64,000 nucleotides of DNA from Roseiarcus sp036489975 (GCA_036489975.1 DASXES010000136.1:14351-78350), one strand, 5' to 3'; counted from the first letter of the stretch, positions 27,262 through 36,825 are shown. A program made the numbers and translations. Notes: generated by a model not told the origin, from the sequence alone.

Positions 27262-28260
27262 ATGAAGTTCGTTGGCGCGGTCCTGTCGCTCGGCGTCTGC
27301 CTCGCCGCCTCCCCCACGCTCGCCGCCGACAAGGTCTCCTTCGGGACCAACTGGCTCGCCGAGGCCGAGCACGGCGGATATTACCAGGCGGTCGCCGACG
27401 GCACTTACGCCAAACACGGCCTCGACGTCACGATCGTCCAGGGGGGCCCGCAAGCCAATAACGAGATGCTGCTGGCGGCTGGCCGGCTCGACTTCTACAT
27501 GGGCGGCAATCTTCTCCTGGCCTTCGACGCGGTCGACCGCGGCGTCCCCATCGTTGTCGTGGCCGCGGATTTCCAAAAAGATCCGCAGATTATGATGGCC
27601 CATCCTGGCGTCGGACTCGACAAGTGGAGCGACCTGCCGAAAGCGACGACCGCCTTCGTCGGCAAGGAGGGGCTTGTCACCTTCTACCGGTGGATGGAAT
27701 CGGCCTATGGATTCAAGGAGGACGTCGTCAAGCCCTATACGTTCAACGCCGGACCGTTCATCGTCGACAAGCACTCGATCCAGCAGGGCTATGTGACCTC
27801 CGAGCCGTTCGCGGTCGAGCGCGAGGGCCATTTCAAGCCGAACGTCTTCCTGCTCGCCGACAATGGCTACGGGACCTATGCCACGACCATCGAGACCCGC
27901 GCCGATCTCATCAAGAGCCATCCCGACATCGTCCAGCGGTTCGTCGACGCCTCCGCCATCGGCTGGTACAACTACCTCTATGGCGACAATTCCAAGGCGA
28001 ACGCGATGATCAAGAAGGACAATCCGGACATGACGGATGAGCAGATCGCCTTCTCGATCGGCAAGATCAAGGAATTTGGCCTGGTCGATTCCGGCGACAC
28101 GGCGAAGCTTGGAATCGGCGCCATGACCGACGAACGGATCAAAAATTTTTACGAGTCGATGGTCAAGGCCGGCGTGGTCAAAGCGGGTATCGACTACAAG
28201 AAAGCCTACACGCTGCAATTCGTGAACAAGGCCGTCGGCCTCGACCTGCGCCCCAAATGA
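27262..28260 (+). CDS. NMT1/ThiY-like ABC transporter substrate-binding protein
   Basis: 332 residues with a Sec signal peptide (MKFVGAVLSLGVCLAASPTLAA). The mature part VSFGTNWLAEAEHGGYYQAVADGTY is typical of NMT1/ThiY-type binding proteins for pyrimidine-like, nitrate, sulfonate or taurine ligands. The ATG at 27262 is chosen because it begins the signal peptide. No permease or ATPase gene of the matching type lies in the window, so it is either an orphan binding protein or works with a transporter encoded elsewhere. Followed by a cytosine-deaminase-like gene, consistent with a heterocyclic ligand. Confidence 0.87.
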   Translation: MKFVGAVLSLGVCLAASPTLAADKVSFGTNWLAEAEHGGYYQAVADGTYAKHGLDVTIVQGGPQANNEMLLAAGRLDFYMGGNLLLAFDAVDRGVPIVVVAADFQKDPQIMMAHPGVGLDKWSDLPKATTAFVGKEGLVTFYRWMESAYGFKEDVVKPYTFNAGPFIVDKHSIQQGYVTSEPFAVEREGHFKPNVFLLADNGYGTYATTIETRADLIKSHPDIVQRFVDASAIGWYNYLYGDNSKANAMIKKDNPDMTDEQIAFSIGKIKEFGLVDSGDTAKLGIGAMTDERIKNFYESMVKAGVVKAGIDYKKAYTLQFVNKAVGLDLRPK

Positions 28261-28279
28261 GGGGCGCAGACTTTTCCGC

Positions 28280-29629
28280 ATGAACGATACGCGTCATCCG
28301 AATGCGAGCGTGCCGGCCATGTTCGCCCTGCCCCGCGCGCCCTATGTGTTGCGCCAGGCGCGGGTGCTCTGCCGCTCGCTACCCGAGCCTCTCGGCCCAC
28401 TCGACTTTGACGGCTTCGCGATTCTCGACATCCTCGTCGACGACGGCGCGATCGCCAGGATCGCTCCCGCCGGCGCCGCTGATTTCGGCGACGCGGCTCA
28501 AGTCGCCATGTCGGGGCGGATCGTTCTGCCCCTCTTCGTCGACGTCCATACCCACATCGACAAGGGCCACATCTGGCGGCGCAAGCGCAATCCGCTCGGC
28601 GATTTCAAGAGCGCGATCGTCGCGACGATCGAGGACCGCGCGGCCAACTGGACTGCCGCCGATGTCGCCGCGCGGATGGAGTTCAGCCTGCGCTCGGCCT
28701 ACGCCTATGGCACGGCCGCCCTTCGCACGCATATCGACAGCGTCGGGGCGCAGACGCGCATCACCTGGCCCGTGTTCGCCGAGGCGCGCGAGCGCTGGCG
28801 CGGCCGGATCGAACTGCAGGCTTCGCCCCTGTTCAGCGTCGAGTTTGCGCTCGACGATTCCCACATGGCCGACATCGAGGCGATGCTCGACGCCCATGGG
28901 ACCGGCATTCTCGGCGCGGTGACCTACACGATCCCGCGCTTGCGCGAGGGCCTGGCGAGACTGTTCGCGCTCGCCGAGCGCAAAGGCTGGGAGCTCGACT
29001 TCCACGTCGACGAAAGCGCCGACCCCGCCGCCCGCTCGCTCAAGGTCGTCGCCGACACGGCGATCGAGCGCCGCTTTCCGCGTCGCATCCTGGTCGGCCA
29101 CTGCTGCTCGCTGGCGCGGCAGGACGAGGACGAGAGAGCCCGGACGATCGACGCCGTGGCGCGCGCGGGGCTCAGCGTCGTCAGCTTGCCAATGTGCAAC
29201 ATGTTCCTTCAGGATCGCGAGGGCGGCCGCACGCCGCGCTGGCGCGGCGTCACCGCGCTACATGAACTCAAAGCCGCAGGTGTCAATGTGATGATCGCCA
29301 GCGACAACACCCGCGATCCGTTTTACGCTTATGGCGATCTCGACATGATGGAAACCTGGCGCGAAGGGACGCGGATCCTGCATCTCGACTATCCGTTCGC
29401 CGACTGGGCGCCGGCCGTCTCGGCTTCCCCGGGGAAGGCGATGGGCCTCGACCTCGGGGTACTGCGTCAGGGCGTACGCGCCGACATGATTCTCACGCGA
29501 GCGCGCGATTTTCCAGAGCTTCTGGCGCGTCCGCAATCCGATCGCATCGTGGTCAGGGGCGGCGAAGCGTCGAACGCCGCGCCGCCCGACTATGCCGAGC
29601 TCGACGCGCTCGAAGGCCTCGCGCCATGA
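28280..29629 (+). CDS. Cytosine-deaminase-like amidohydrolase
   Basis: 449 residues of the amidohydrolase superfamily. Metal ligands and active-site elements follow the CodA pattern: VDVHTHIDKGH (His90, His92), RTHIDSV, FHVDESAD, VGHCCSLA and ASDNTRDPFYAYGDLDM. CodA-type enzymes deaminate cytosine, isoguanine or related rings. The downstream FAD oxidase overlaps it (ATGA) and the binding protein lies 19 bases upstream, so these genes form one transcript. Exact substrate unknown. Confidence 0.85.
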   Translation: MNDTRHPNASVPAMFALPRAPYVLRQARVLCRSLPEPLGPLDFDGFAILDILVDDGAIARIAPAGAADFGDAAQVAMSGRIVLPLFVDVHTHIDKGHIWRRKRNPLGDFKSAIVATIEDRAANWTAADVAARMEFSLRSAYAYGTAALRTHIDSVGAQTRITWPVFAEARERWRGRIELQASPLFSVEFALDDSHMADIEAMLDAHGTGILGAVTYTIPRLREGLARLFALAERKGWELDFHVDESADPAARSLKVVADTAIERRFPRRILVGHCCSLARQDEDERARTIDAVARAGLSVVSLPMCNMFLQDREGGRTPRWRGVTALHELKAAGVNVMIASDNTRDPFYAYGDLDMMETWREGTRILHLDYPFADWAPAVSASPGKAMGLDLGVLRQGVRADMILTRARDFPELLARPQSDRIVVRGGEASNAAPPDYAELDALEGLAP

Positions 29630-31056
29630 GCGCGGTTTATGACATCGCCGCGCTGCACGCCGCGGTCGGCCCGATCAAGTGGGAGGACAATCCCATCCTG
29701 GTCAAGCAGAAGAGTCGCGATTTCTACTGGTACTCGCCGGTGCTCAAGCGCGAACTCGAGACGGTGACCGCCGACGTCGTCGTGACGCCTTCGAGCGAAG
29801 CGGAAGTCCGCACGGTCCTTGCGGCCGCCTATAAGCTCGGGATTCCGGTGACGCCGCGCGGCTCCGGAACCGGCAATTACGGGCAGGCGATGCCGCTCAT
29901 GGGCGGCGTGCTCCTGAACCTCGCCGAGATGAACAAGGTCCGCGGAATCGAATGGGGGCGCGTCATCTGCGAGCCCGGCGCGGTGCTGATCGACATCGAC
30001 AAGGCGGCGGAGGCGGCGGGGCAGGAATTGCGCATGTTCCCCTCCACCCGCGGGACCGCGTCGATCGGCGGTTTCGTCGCCGGCGGGTCCGGCGGGGTCG
30101 GGTCGATCAGCTGGGGTGGCTTGCGCGATTTCGGCAACGTGCTGCGCCTCAGGGTGATGACGCTCGAAGCCGAGCCGCGCATCCTCGAACTCACCGGCGA
30201 AGATCTGCACAAGGCGGTGCACGCCTATGGGACGAATGGAATCATCACCGAAGTCGAGGCGCCGCTCACCGCGCGCTACGACTGGGCCGACGTCATTGTC
30301 GGCTTCGACCGTTTCGACGCCGCGACCGCTTACGCGCTCGCGCTCGCCGAGCAGGACGGAATTCTGAAGAAACTGGTCACGGTCGTCGAGGGGCCCGCGC
30401 CGCACGCGTATTTTCTCCGCCATCGCGCGCTCATCCCTGAAGGGCAAAGCGTCGTCATTCTGATGATCGCGCCGCACGCGCTCGACGCCTTCGAGGCGTT
30501 CACCCGGCCCTACAGGGACGCGCGCATCCTGTTCGATTCGAGTAAGGCCTCGCCCGAGACGCGAGCCGGCCTGCCGCCCAATTATGAGCTCACCTGGAAC
30601 CATACCACCCTTCGCGCGCTGAGGGTTGATCCGCGCATCACTTATCTCCAGGCGCGTTATCCGAGCGAGAACGCGCTTGCCGTCATCAAGCGCCTGCATG
30701 AAAGCTATGGCGAGGAGGTCAGGGGCCATCTCGAGCTCATCCGCTTCAATGGCCGGATCGGCTTCGCGGGGCTGCCGCTGGTCCGCTTCACCACCGAGGC
30801 GCGGCTGAGCGAGATCATCGCGGAGCACGAAGCCGCTGGCGTGATGATCTTCAACCCCCATCGCTACACGCTCGAAGAGGGGGGCATGAAACAGACCGAC
30901 GCAATCCAACTCGCGTTCAAGCGCGAGACGGACCCCAAGGGGCTGCTCAATCCGGGCAAGATGATCGCCTGGGAGAATCCCGGGTTTGATTTCGCCGCCG
31001 GACGCAGTTTCCTCTTCCCCGGCCTCGAGGCGCGGGCGCGCGCGGCGCAGAACTGA
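29626..31056 (+). CDS. FAD-binding oxidase (FAD_binding_4, glycolate oxidase GlcD-like)
   Basis: 476 residues. The PCMH-type FAD-binding fold is shown by TADVVVTPSSEAEVRTVL, TPRGSGTGNYGQAMPL and GTASIGGFVAGGSGGVGS; the C-terminus contains DPKGLLNPGKMIAW, the usual end of the family. It oxidises a hydroxy acid or similar compound in the cytoplasm. It overlaps the deaminase-like gene and is followed 8 bases later by a small flavodoxin-fold reductase, which might act with it. Substrate not inferable. Confidence 0.86.
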   Translation: MSAVYDIAALHAAVGPIKWEDNPILVKQKSRDFYWYSPVLKRELETVTADVVVTPSSEAEVRTVLAAAYKLGIPVTPRGSGTGNYGQAMPLMGGVLLNLAEMNKVRGIEWGRVICEPGAVLIDIDKAAEAAGQELRMFPSTRGTASIGGFVAGGSGGVGSISWGGLRDFGNVLRLRVMTLEAEPRILELTGEDLHKAVHAYGTNGIITEVEAPLTARYDWADVIVGFDRFDAATAYALALAEQDGILKKLVTVVEGPAPHAYFLRHRALIPEGQSVVILMIAPHALDAFEAFTRPYRDARILFDSSKASPETRAGLPPNYELTWNHTTLRALRVDPRITYLQARYPSENALAVIKRLHESYGEEVRGHLELIRFNGRIGFAGLPLVRFTTEARLSEIIAEHEAAGVMIFNPHRYTLEEGGMKQTDAIQLAFKRETDPKGLLNPGKMIAWENPGFDFAAGRSFLFPGLEARARAAQN

Positions 31057-31064
31057 GCCTCACC

Positions 31065-31649
31065 TTGCGCATCCTGGTCGTGTTCGCCCATCCGGTCGAG
31101 ACGAGCTTCGCTTCTAGCCTGCATGCGAAGGTCGTTGAGGTCCTGCGCGCGAAAGGCCACGAGGTCGATGATTGCGATCTCTATGCTGAGGGCTTCGATC
31201 CGGTGATGTGGAGGCAGGACCGGATCGACTACCACAATGTCGCGGTCAACCGCCGCAACGTCGCGCCCTACGTCGATCGGCTTCTCGCCGCCGAGGCGCT
31301 GGTGTTCTCGTTCCCGGTCTGGAACATGGGATTCCCGGCGATGCTCAAGGGATTCGTCGACAAAGTTTTTCTGCCCGGCGTCAGCTTCACCCTCAGCGAG
31401 GACGGCGCCTACACGCCCTCGCTTCACAACATCAGGCGTCTTGGCGTCGTGTGCACCTACGGCGGTTCGCGCTGGCTGACCTTCATGATGGGCGATCCGC
31501 CGCGCCGCTTTCTCACCCGCTCCATGCGCCGCATCTGCGCGCCGGGGACGCGTTGCGACTATCTCGCGCATTACGACATGAACCATTCGACGCCGGAACG
31601 CCGCGCGGCGTTCCTGGGAAAGATCGAGGCGCGGTTCTCAAAGTGGTGA
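31065..31649 (+). CDS. NAD(P)H dehydrogenase/quinone-reductase-like flavoprotein (flavodoxin fold)
   Basis: 194 residues from a TTG start (the only start that keeps the family N-terminus RILVVFAHPVETSFASSL). The FMN/FAD-binding flavodoxin-like fold of the KefF/MdaB/NQO family is indicated by ALVFSFPVWNMGFPAMLKGF and VCTYGGSRW. It transfers hydride from NAD(P)H to a quinone or other acceptor. Last gene of the operon that starts with the orphan binding protein; converges with the LysR gene. Confidence 0.83.
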   Translation: MRILVVFAHPVETSFASSLHAKVVEVLRAKGHEVDDCDLYAEGFDPVMWRQDRIDYHNVAVNRRNVAPYVDRLLAAEALVFSFPVWNMGFPAMLKGFVDKVFLPGVSFTLSEDGAYTPSLHNIRRLGVVCTYGGSRWLTFMMGDPPRRFLTRSMRRICAPGTRCDYLAHYDMNHSTPERRAAFLGKIEARFSKW

Positions 31650-31661
31650 ACCGGGATCCGT

Positions 31662-32570
31662 TCACTCCGCCTCGGCGGTCTCTTCGCCCTCGATCGCGCG
31701 CCGCTGTTTAATAAGCTCCGCTCCGGCGAAATCCATGAAGGCGCGCACGCGCGGCGAGCGGCGAAGATCGGAATGGGTCAGCATCCACAGGCCCAGGTCG
31801 AGCTCCGGCGCCAGATAGCCGACGCGCGCGAGGTGGGGGCTGCGATCGCCAAGATAGCACGGCAGCAGGGTCGCCCCGAAACCCAGAAGCGCGAACTCTA
31901 GTCTGCAATGGGCCGAATTGGCTTTGGCGACCAGCCGCTCGGAGGAGATGTTGGCCTCTATCCACCGCCGGGCGGCCGCCGGCGAGGAATTGTCGCCAAA
32001 CCCGATGAATGGGACGGCCTCGGCCCGCTCCGCGCCCAGTTCCGCGAGCAGGTCGCGCCGGCAATAGACCGCCCATCGGCCGGTGCAGATTCGCCTTCCG
32101 ACGAGCGATTCCGGCGGGTCGTTGGTCAGACGGATCGCAATGTCGGCGTCGCGCCGGCTCAAGTTCAGCGGCTGACTGGAGAGGATCAGTTCGACCACGA
32201 TGCCCGGATTTTGCGCCTGAAACTGCGCCACGATCGCCGGCAGGAAGTGCTGACCGATCGCGTCGGGCGCGGTGACCGACAATTCGCCTGTCGGTTTGAC
32301 GTCGCGCCCGGCAACCCGGCGCTCGAACTCAAGCACCGACTCGGCCATGGTGGCGGCAAGCGCGATCATCTCGTCGCCGGCCGAAGTGGGTTCGTATCCG
32401 GCGCGCGAGCGCTCGAAGAGGCGGGCGCCGACCGCGGATTCGACCGCCGCCAATCGCCGGAACACGGTCGAATGATTGACGCCGAGCCGTTCGGCCGCCC
32501 CGACCAGCGACCGGGCTTCCGCGATTGACTTCACCAGTCGAAATTCGTCCCAGCTCAACCCTGAGTTCAT
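31662..32570 (-). CDS. LysR-family transcriptional regulator
   Basis: 302 residues. N-terminal winged helix-turn-helix with EARSLVGAAERLGVNHSTVFRRLAAVE-type pattern (quoted in part), followed by a substrate-binding domain with GELSVTAPDAIGQHFLPAI. It converges on the flavoprotein gene with a 12-base gap, so it is not divergent from an obvious target as LysR genes usually are. It may regulate the neighbouring deaminase/oxidase operon or an unlinked target. Confidence 0.88.
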   Translation of the reverse strand: MNSGLSWDEFRLVKSIAEARSLVGAAERLGVNHSTVFRRLAAVESAVGARLFERSRAGYEPTSAGDEMIALAATMAESVLEFERRVAGRDVKPTGELSVTAPDAIGQHFLPAIVAQFQAQNPGIVVELILSSQPLNLSRRDADIAIRLTNDPPESLVGRRICTGRWAVYCRRDLLAELGAERAEAVPFIGFGDNSSPAAARRWIEANISSERLVAKANSAHCRLEFALLGFGATLLPCYLGDRSPHLARVGYLAPELDLGLWMLTHSDLRRSPRVRAFMDFAGAELIKQRRAIEGEETAEAE

Positions 32571-32676
32571 GTTCCCAACGTCGCTCGCCGCTCAATCCCG
32601 CCGAGGTCGCGCAGGGAGCTCGATCGCAAGTTCCTTACCATTTCCGCACGCGCATATCTACATGTTCGTACCGTCA

Positions 32677-33642
32677 TTAAGCATCCCTCGGCGCGGCGGC
32701 GCGGCGCAGCCGATCGTTGATCGCAGCGCCAAGCCCGTGATCCGGGATGGCTGCAACCGCGATCCGTCGAGGCCCGTCCGCGTCCAGCGCGCGAAGGTAG
32801 GAAAAGAGATGCGTCGCTGCCTCGGCGACGTCTCCGGACGGCGAGAGATCGAGCCGGGCGCCTGGTCCTCCCTTGAGCGCACCGCCGAAATCGAGCGCGG
32901 CTTCGTCCGCCTCGACGCTGGCCGCGGCGAGCCGAAGCGCGGCCTTCGGCGCATAGTGTGACTTGAGTTGCCCCGGCGCGTTCGGGACGCTTCGCGCCGC
33001 GGTCGCCGGTCCAGCGAGCGGCGACCCAAGCGCCTCCTCCATCGCCTCCCGCGTCAGCGCGCCCGGTCGCAGCAGTTGCGGCCGGGGCCCAAGACAGGCG
33101 ACGATCGTGGATTCGAGACCGTGGCGGCAGGGCCCTGCATCAAGGATGAAGTCCACCCGGCCGTCGAGGTCGGCTGCGACATGCGCGGCGGTCGTCGGGC
33201 TCACCCGGCCGGAGCGATTGGCGGAAGGCGCGGCGAGCGGGACGCCCGCCGCCTCGATCAGCGCCCGCGCCGTTTCGTGCGACGGCGCCCGGAGCGCCAC
33301 CGTGTCGAGCCCGGCGCGCGCGAGCAGGCTGATCCTGGAGGCCGGCGTGACGGGGACGACCAGCGTCAGCGGCCCAGGCCAGAACGCGCGGGCGAGCGTC
33401 TCGGCGTCGGAGCCGAAAACGCCATGCTCGCGCGCCGCCTCGATGCTGAGGACATGGGCGATGAGCGGGTTGATCGCCGGCCGCTCCTTGGCGGCGTAGA
33501 TCGAAGCGACCGCCGCATCCGAGGTCGCGTCCGCCGCAAGGCCGTAGACGGTCTCGGTCGGCATGGCGACGAGGCCGCCCGAGCGCACGCATGCCGCGGC
33601 GGCGGCGATCGCCGCGGGGTCTGCTTTGACGAGCCGGGTCAT
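32677..33642 (-). CDS. sua5: Threonylcarbamoyl-AMP synthase (Sua5/YciO/YrdC family)
   Basis: 321 residues, two-domain Sua5 form. The YrdC domain shows GGLVAMPTETVYGLAADA and AAKERPAINPLIAHV with the nucleotide and threonine-binding basic residues; the C-terminal Sua5 domain begins near PGQLKSHYAPKA. It makes threonylcarbamoyl-AMP from threonine, bicarbonate and ATP, the first step of t6A modification of ANN-decoding tRNAs. ATG 33642 is chosen because the family sequence MTRLVKADPAAI begins there; 19 upstream residues in frame are unlike the family. Confidence 0.92.
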   Translation of the reverse strand: MTRLVKADPAAIAAAAACVRSGGLVAMPTETVYGLAADATSDAAVASIYAAKERPAINPLIAHVLSIEAAREHGVFGSDAETLARAFWPGPLTLVVPVTPASRISLLARAGLDTVALRAPSHETARALIEAAGVPLAAPSANRSGRVSPTTAAHVAADLDGRVDFILDAGPCRHGLESTIVACLGPRPQLLRPGALTREAMEEALGSPLAGPATAARSVPNAPGQLKSHYAPKAALRLAAASVEADEAALDFGGALKGGPGARLDLSPSGDVAEAATHLFSYLRALDADGPRRIAVAAIPDHGLGAAINDRLRRAAAPRDA

Positions 33643-33791
33643 CCTGAGGTCGAGCGTCCTCTCTCCTGATCCGCGTTGCGCGCCGAGGCGACTGTACATA
33701 AGCTCATTTGGCCCTGTCGCGGCAAACGGCGCGCTCGGCGCCGGGCCGCGATCCGCGTGAGCGCCTGTTGGCGACAGGGAGGAGCGAAAAA

Positions 33792-35579
33792 ATGCCTTAT
33801 CGTTCGCCGGTCGCCGACATCCTTTTTTCGCTGAGCGCGGTCGCGGACCTCAAGGGCATGATCGGGCGGGGGCTGGCCGGCGATCTCGATTGGGACGCGG
33901 TCAAGTCCGTCGTCGGGGAGGCCGGGCGCTTCGCCGAGGAGGAGATCGCGCCCTTAAACCGCGTCGGCGATCTTGCCGGCGCGGTTTATGAAAACGGCGC
34001 AGTGACCGCGCCGCCCGGTTTCGCCGCCGTCTACAGGCGCTGGGCGGAGGCGGGCTGGAACGGCGTCTCCGCGCCGGCCGAGTTCGGCGGCATGGGGCTG
34101 CCGCATCTCGTCAATGTCGCCTGCACCGAAATCTGGAACGGCGCCGCGATGGCGTTCGCGCTCTGCCCGCTTCTGACCGAGGGCGCGATCGGGGCTCTGA
34201 AAGCGCACGGATCGCCCCAACTGCTCGACACCTATCTCGCTCCCATGATCGCGGGCAAATGGACCGGGACCATGAACCTGACCGAGCCTCAGGCGGGCTC
34301 CGATCTCAACGCCGTGAGAACGCGCGCCGAACGCGCGGAGGACGGCTCCTACCGCCTGTTCGGCCAAAAAATCTTCATCACCTATGGCGAGCACGACATG
34401 GCGGAGAACATCGTCCATCTCGTCCTCGCCCGCTTGGCCAACGCGCCGGCCGGCACGCGCGGCCTGTCGCTGTTCCTCGCGCCAAAATTCCTCATCAATC
34501 CTGACGGCTCGCTCGGCCCCCGCAACGACCTGCGCTGCGCCAGCATCGAGCACAAGCTCGGCATTCATGGCTCCCCGACCTGCGTCATGGTCTATGGAGA
34601 TGACGCGGGCGCGAAAGCGTGGCTCATCGGCGAAGAGAACCGCGGCCTTGCCGCCATGTTCGTGATGATGAACGCGGCCCGCCTCGCCGTCGGGACGCAG
34701 GGCGTGGCGATCGGCGATCGGGCCTATCAGCAGGCGCTCGCCTTCGCCCGCGAGCGTCGCCAGGGCCGTGGGGCGAAGGGCGAGGGCATGGCCCCCATCA
34801 TCGAGCACGCGGATGTGCAGCGCATGCTGATGACAATGAAGGCCACCGTCCACGCCGCGCGCGGGATCTGTCACCTGACGGGCGCCGCGCTCGACCTTGC
34901 CGACCACGCGCCAACGCCAGCCGAACGAACGGCGGCCGCCAATCGCGCCGCGCTTCTTACGCCGATCGCCAAGGCTTTCTCGACCGATATCGGCGACGAG
35001 GCGACGTCGATCGGCGTGCAGGTCCATGGCGGCATGGGCTTCATCGAGGAGACCGGCGCCGCCCAGCACATGCGCGATTCCCGGATCGCGGCGATCTACG
35101 AAGGCGCAAATGGCATCCATGGCGTCGATCTCGTGCAGCGCAAGCTGCCGCTCGCCGGCGGGGAGACCGCACGCGCCGAGATCGCCCAAATCCGCCAGAC
35201 CGCGAGCGACGTCGCGTCGAGGGGCGGGGCGGGCTTCGGGGCGACGGCGGAGCGCCTCGCCGAGGCTGCGGACGCGCTCGAAGAATCCACCCGGCTCACG
35301 CTCGACTGGCTGGCGGCCGGCCAGAATTCGGCGCTTGCCGGTGCGTCGCAATACCTGCGCCTGTTCGGCCTCACGCTCGGAGGAGCGTGCCTGGCCAAGG
35401 CCGGGCTCGCGGCCGAAAAGCTGGCGGAAAGCGGCGACGAGAGCGAGCTTGGGCGCGTCGGCCTCGCCCGCTTCTTCGCCGAGAAACTCATGACCGCAGC
35501 GCCCGGGCTCGCACGCGCGATCGCCTCGGGCGACGCGCCGCTCGAACCCTATGAAGCCATCCTGGCGGAGACCGCATGA
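33792..35579 (+). CDS. Acyl-CoA dehydrogenase (DmdC-like, extended C-terminus)
   Basis: 595 residues, about 200 longer than the short-chain enzymes, and beginning MPYRSPVADILFSL as in 3-methylmercaptopropionyl-CoA dehydrogenase-type proteins. Flavin motifs TGTMNLTEPQAGSD and GEHDMAENIVHLVLAR, catalytic glutamate in AIYEGANGIHGVDLV. It introduces a double bond into an acyl-CoA. ATG 33792 follows a GGGAGGAG ribosome-binding site. It overlaps a crotonase gene (ATGA), forming the dehydrogenation-hydration pair of a beta-oxidation step. The natural acyl chain is unknown. Confidence 0.9.
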   Translation: MPYRSPVADILFSLSAVADLKGMIGRGLAGDLDWDAVKSVVGEAGRFAEEEIAPLNRVGDLAGAVYENGAVTAPPGFAAVYRRWAEAGWNGVSAPAEFGGMGLPHLVNVACTEIWNGAAMAFALCPLLTEGAIGALKAHGSPQLLDTYLAPMIAGKWTGTMNLTEPQAGSDLNAVRTRAERAEDGSYRLFGQKIFITYGEHDMAENIVHLVLARLANAPAGTRGLSLFLAPKFLINPDGSLGPRNDLRCASIEHKLGIHGSPTCVMVYGDDAGAKAWLIGEENRGLAAMFVMMNAARLAVGTQGVAIGDRAYQQALAFARERRQGRGAKGEGMAPIIEHADVQRMLMTMKATVHAARGICHLTGAALDLADHAPTPAERTAAANRAALLTPIAKAFSTDIGDEATSIGVQVHGGMGFIEETGAAQHMRDSRIAAIYEGANGIHGVDLVQRKLPLAGGETARAEIAQIRQTASDVASRGGAGFGATAERLAEAADALEESTRLTLDWLAAGQNSALAGASQYLRLFGLTLGGACLAKAGLAAEKLAESGDESELGRVGLARFFAEKLMTAAPGLARAIASGDAPLEPYEAILAETA

Positions 35580-36328
35580 CAGAGGAAATCGAAGTCAATC
35601 GCGAGGGCGCGGTCCTGTCGGCCGCCTTCGCCAGGCCGCAGAAGAAGAACGCGATCACCGGAGCGATGTATGAAAAGCTGATCGAGGCGTTCGAGACGGC
35701 CGAGCGCGATCCCGACATCGGCGCGCTGGTCTTGAGCGGCAAGGGCGGCGTCTTCACCGCCGGCAACGACCTGAACGACTTCCTCGCCGTCGCCATGCAT
35801 GAGACGGGCGAGTTTCCCGCCTGGCGGTTCGTGAACAAGCTGGCCGAGTTCGAGAAGCCGCTGGTCGCCGCGGTCGATGGCCTGGCGATTGGCGTCGGGA
35901 CGACGCTGTGCTTCCACTGCGACCTCGTCTACGCGACGCCTGAGGCGCGCTTCCAGACGCCCTTCGTCGATCTTGGCCTCGTGCCTGAGGCCGGCTCCTC
36001 GCTGCTCGCGCCGCAGCGCTTCGGGCGCGCCAAGGCGGCGGAATTGCTCATGCTCGCCGAGCCGTTCGGGGCTGAGGAGGCGCTCAGGCTCGGCCTCGTG
36101 AACGCGCTTTTGCCTCGCGACAAGCTTTTGCCCCATGCGATGGCAAAGGCGGCCGCGCTCGCGGCCAAGCCGAGGGCGGCCCTCATCGCGACGCGCCGCC
36201 TCATGCGCGGCGATAACGAGGCGGTGAAGGCGCAGATGGCGGCGGAGACGCACGCCTTCTCCGCCGCGCTCAAGTCGCCCGAGGCGCACGCGGCCTTCCA
36301 GGCGTTCCTGTCGGGGGGACGGAAGTAG
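35576..36328 (+). CDS. Enoyl-CoA hydratase/isomerase family protein
   Basis: 250 residues. Oxyanion-hole motifs are present (GGVFTAGNDLNDF, DGLAIGVGTTLCFHCD) together with LVPEAGSSLLAPQRFG, whose single glutamate resembles delta3,delta2-enoyl-CoA isomerases; the first hydratase glutamate is replaced by a threonine-rich segment. An isomerase or a general crotonase is therefore more likely than a classical hydratase. It overlaps the preceding acyl-CoA dehydrogenase gene and probably acts on its product. Confidence 0.85.
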   Translation: MTEEIEVNREGAVLSAAFARPQKKNAITGAMYEKLIEAFETAERDPDIGALVLSGKGGVFTAGNDLNDFLAVAMHETGEFPAWRFVNKLAEFEKPLVAAVDGLAIGVGTTLCFHCDLVYATPEARFQTPFVDLGLVPEAGSSLLAPQRFGRAKAAELLMLAEPFGAEEALRLGLVNALLPRDKLLPHAMAKAAALAAKPRAALIATRRLMRGDNEAVKAQMAAETHAFSAALKSPEAHAAFQAFLSGGRK

Positions 36329-36344
36329 CCGCCGCCCGGCCTGG

Positions 36345-36800
36345 CTAGATCGGCGGATCGGCCGGCGCCAGCCGCGCCTTCGGCTCCGGGGTCGCCGCGC
36401 GCTCATAAACTTCGGGCGGGTCGGTCGTCTCGGTGATGATCTGGGGACAGCGCCTGCAAGCCTCTCGTCCTTCCTGCCTCCACCATCGGCAATCCGCCCG
36501 GAGGGCGCTGGGCGGCAGCGATACGACGACCGGATCGAGCATGGCGACGATGCGCGAGGCGAGGCGGCAATCGTGGCCGTCGAAATGGCTGCACGCGCTT
36601 TCCTGACAACGGGCGGCGAATCGCATGACCCGTGTGGGCGGGAGAGGCGCGCTCGTCGCGAGAAGCTCGGCGGTGATCGGGACCGGCCGAAAGGCGACGA
36701 TCCGACGATCCCCATCCCCGGCCTTTCTCCCGGCCTGGAGAAGAGGCGCGGCCCTGGCGGCGTCGAGGCCAATGATCTGCGTATAGCTGCGCAAGCGCAC
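36345..36800 (-). CDS. Uncharacterised cysteine-rich protein
   Basis: 151 residues, no recognised enzyme domain. Six cysteines in the middle follow a pattern that suggests metal or cluster binding: CQESACSHFDGHDCRLA, then ALRADCRWWRQEGREACRRC. I recall similar small proteins with the same cysteine spacing in other bacteria, without a known function. No signal peptide or membrane segment. It converges with the crotonase gene. Coding status is supported by the ordered cysteine pattern. Confidence 0.55.
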   Translation of the reverse strand: MRLRSYTQIIGLDAARAAPLLQAGRKAGDGDRRIVAFRPVPITAELLATSAPLPPTRVMRFAARCQESACSHFDGHDCRLASRIVAMLDPVVVSLPPSALRADCRWWRQEGREACRRCPQIITETTDPPEVYERAATPEPKARLAPADPPI

Positions 36801-36825
36801 CGTGGCCTTTAATTGCTGCAGTGAG

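Noticed and set aside
27133..28281. 382-codon antisense frame opposite the NMT1-type binding protein
   Set aside because: No recognisable domain, and the + strand frame has a signal peptide and a clear family match.
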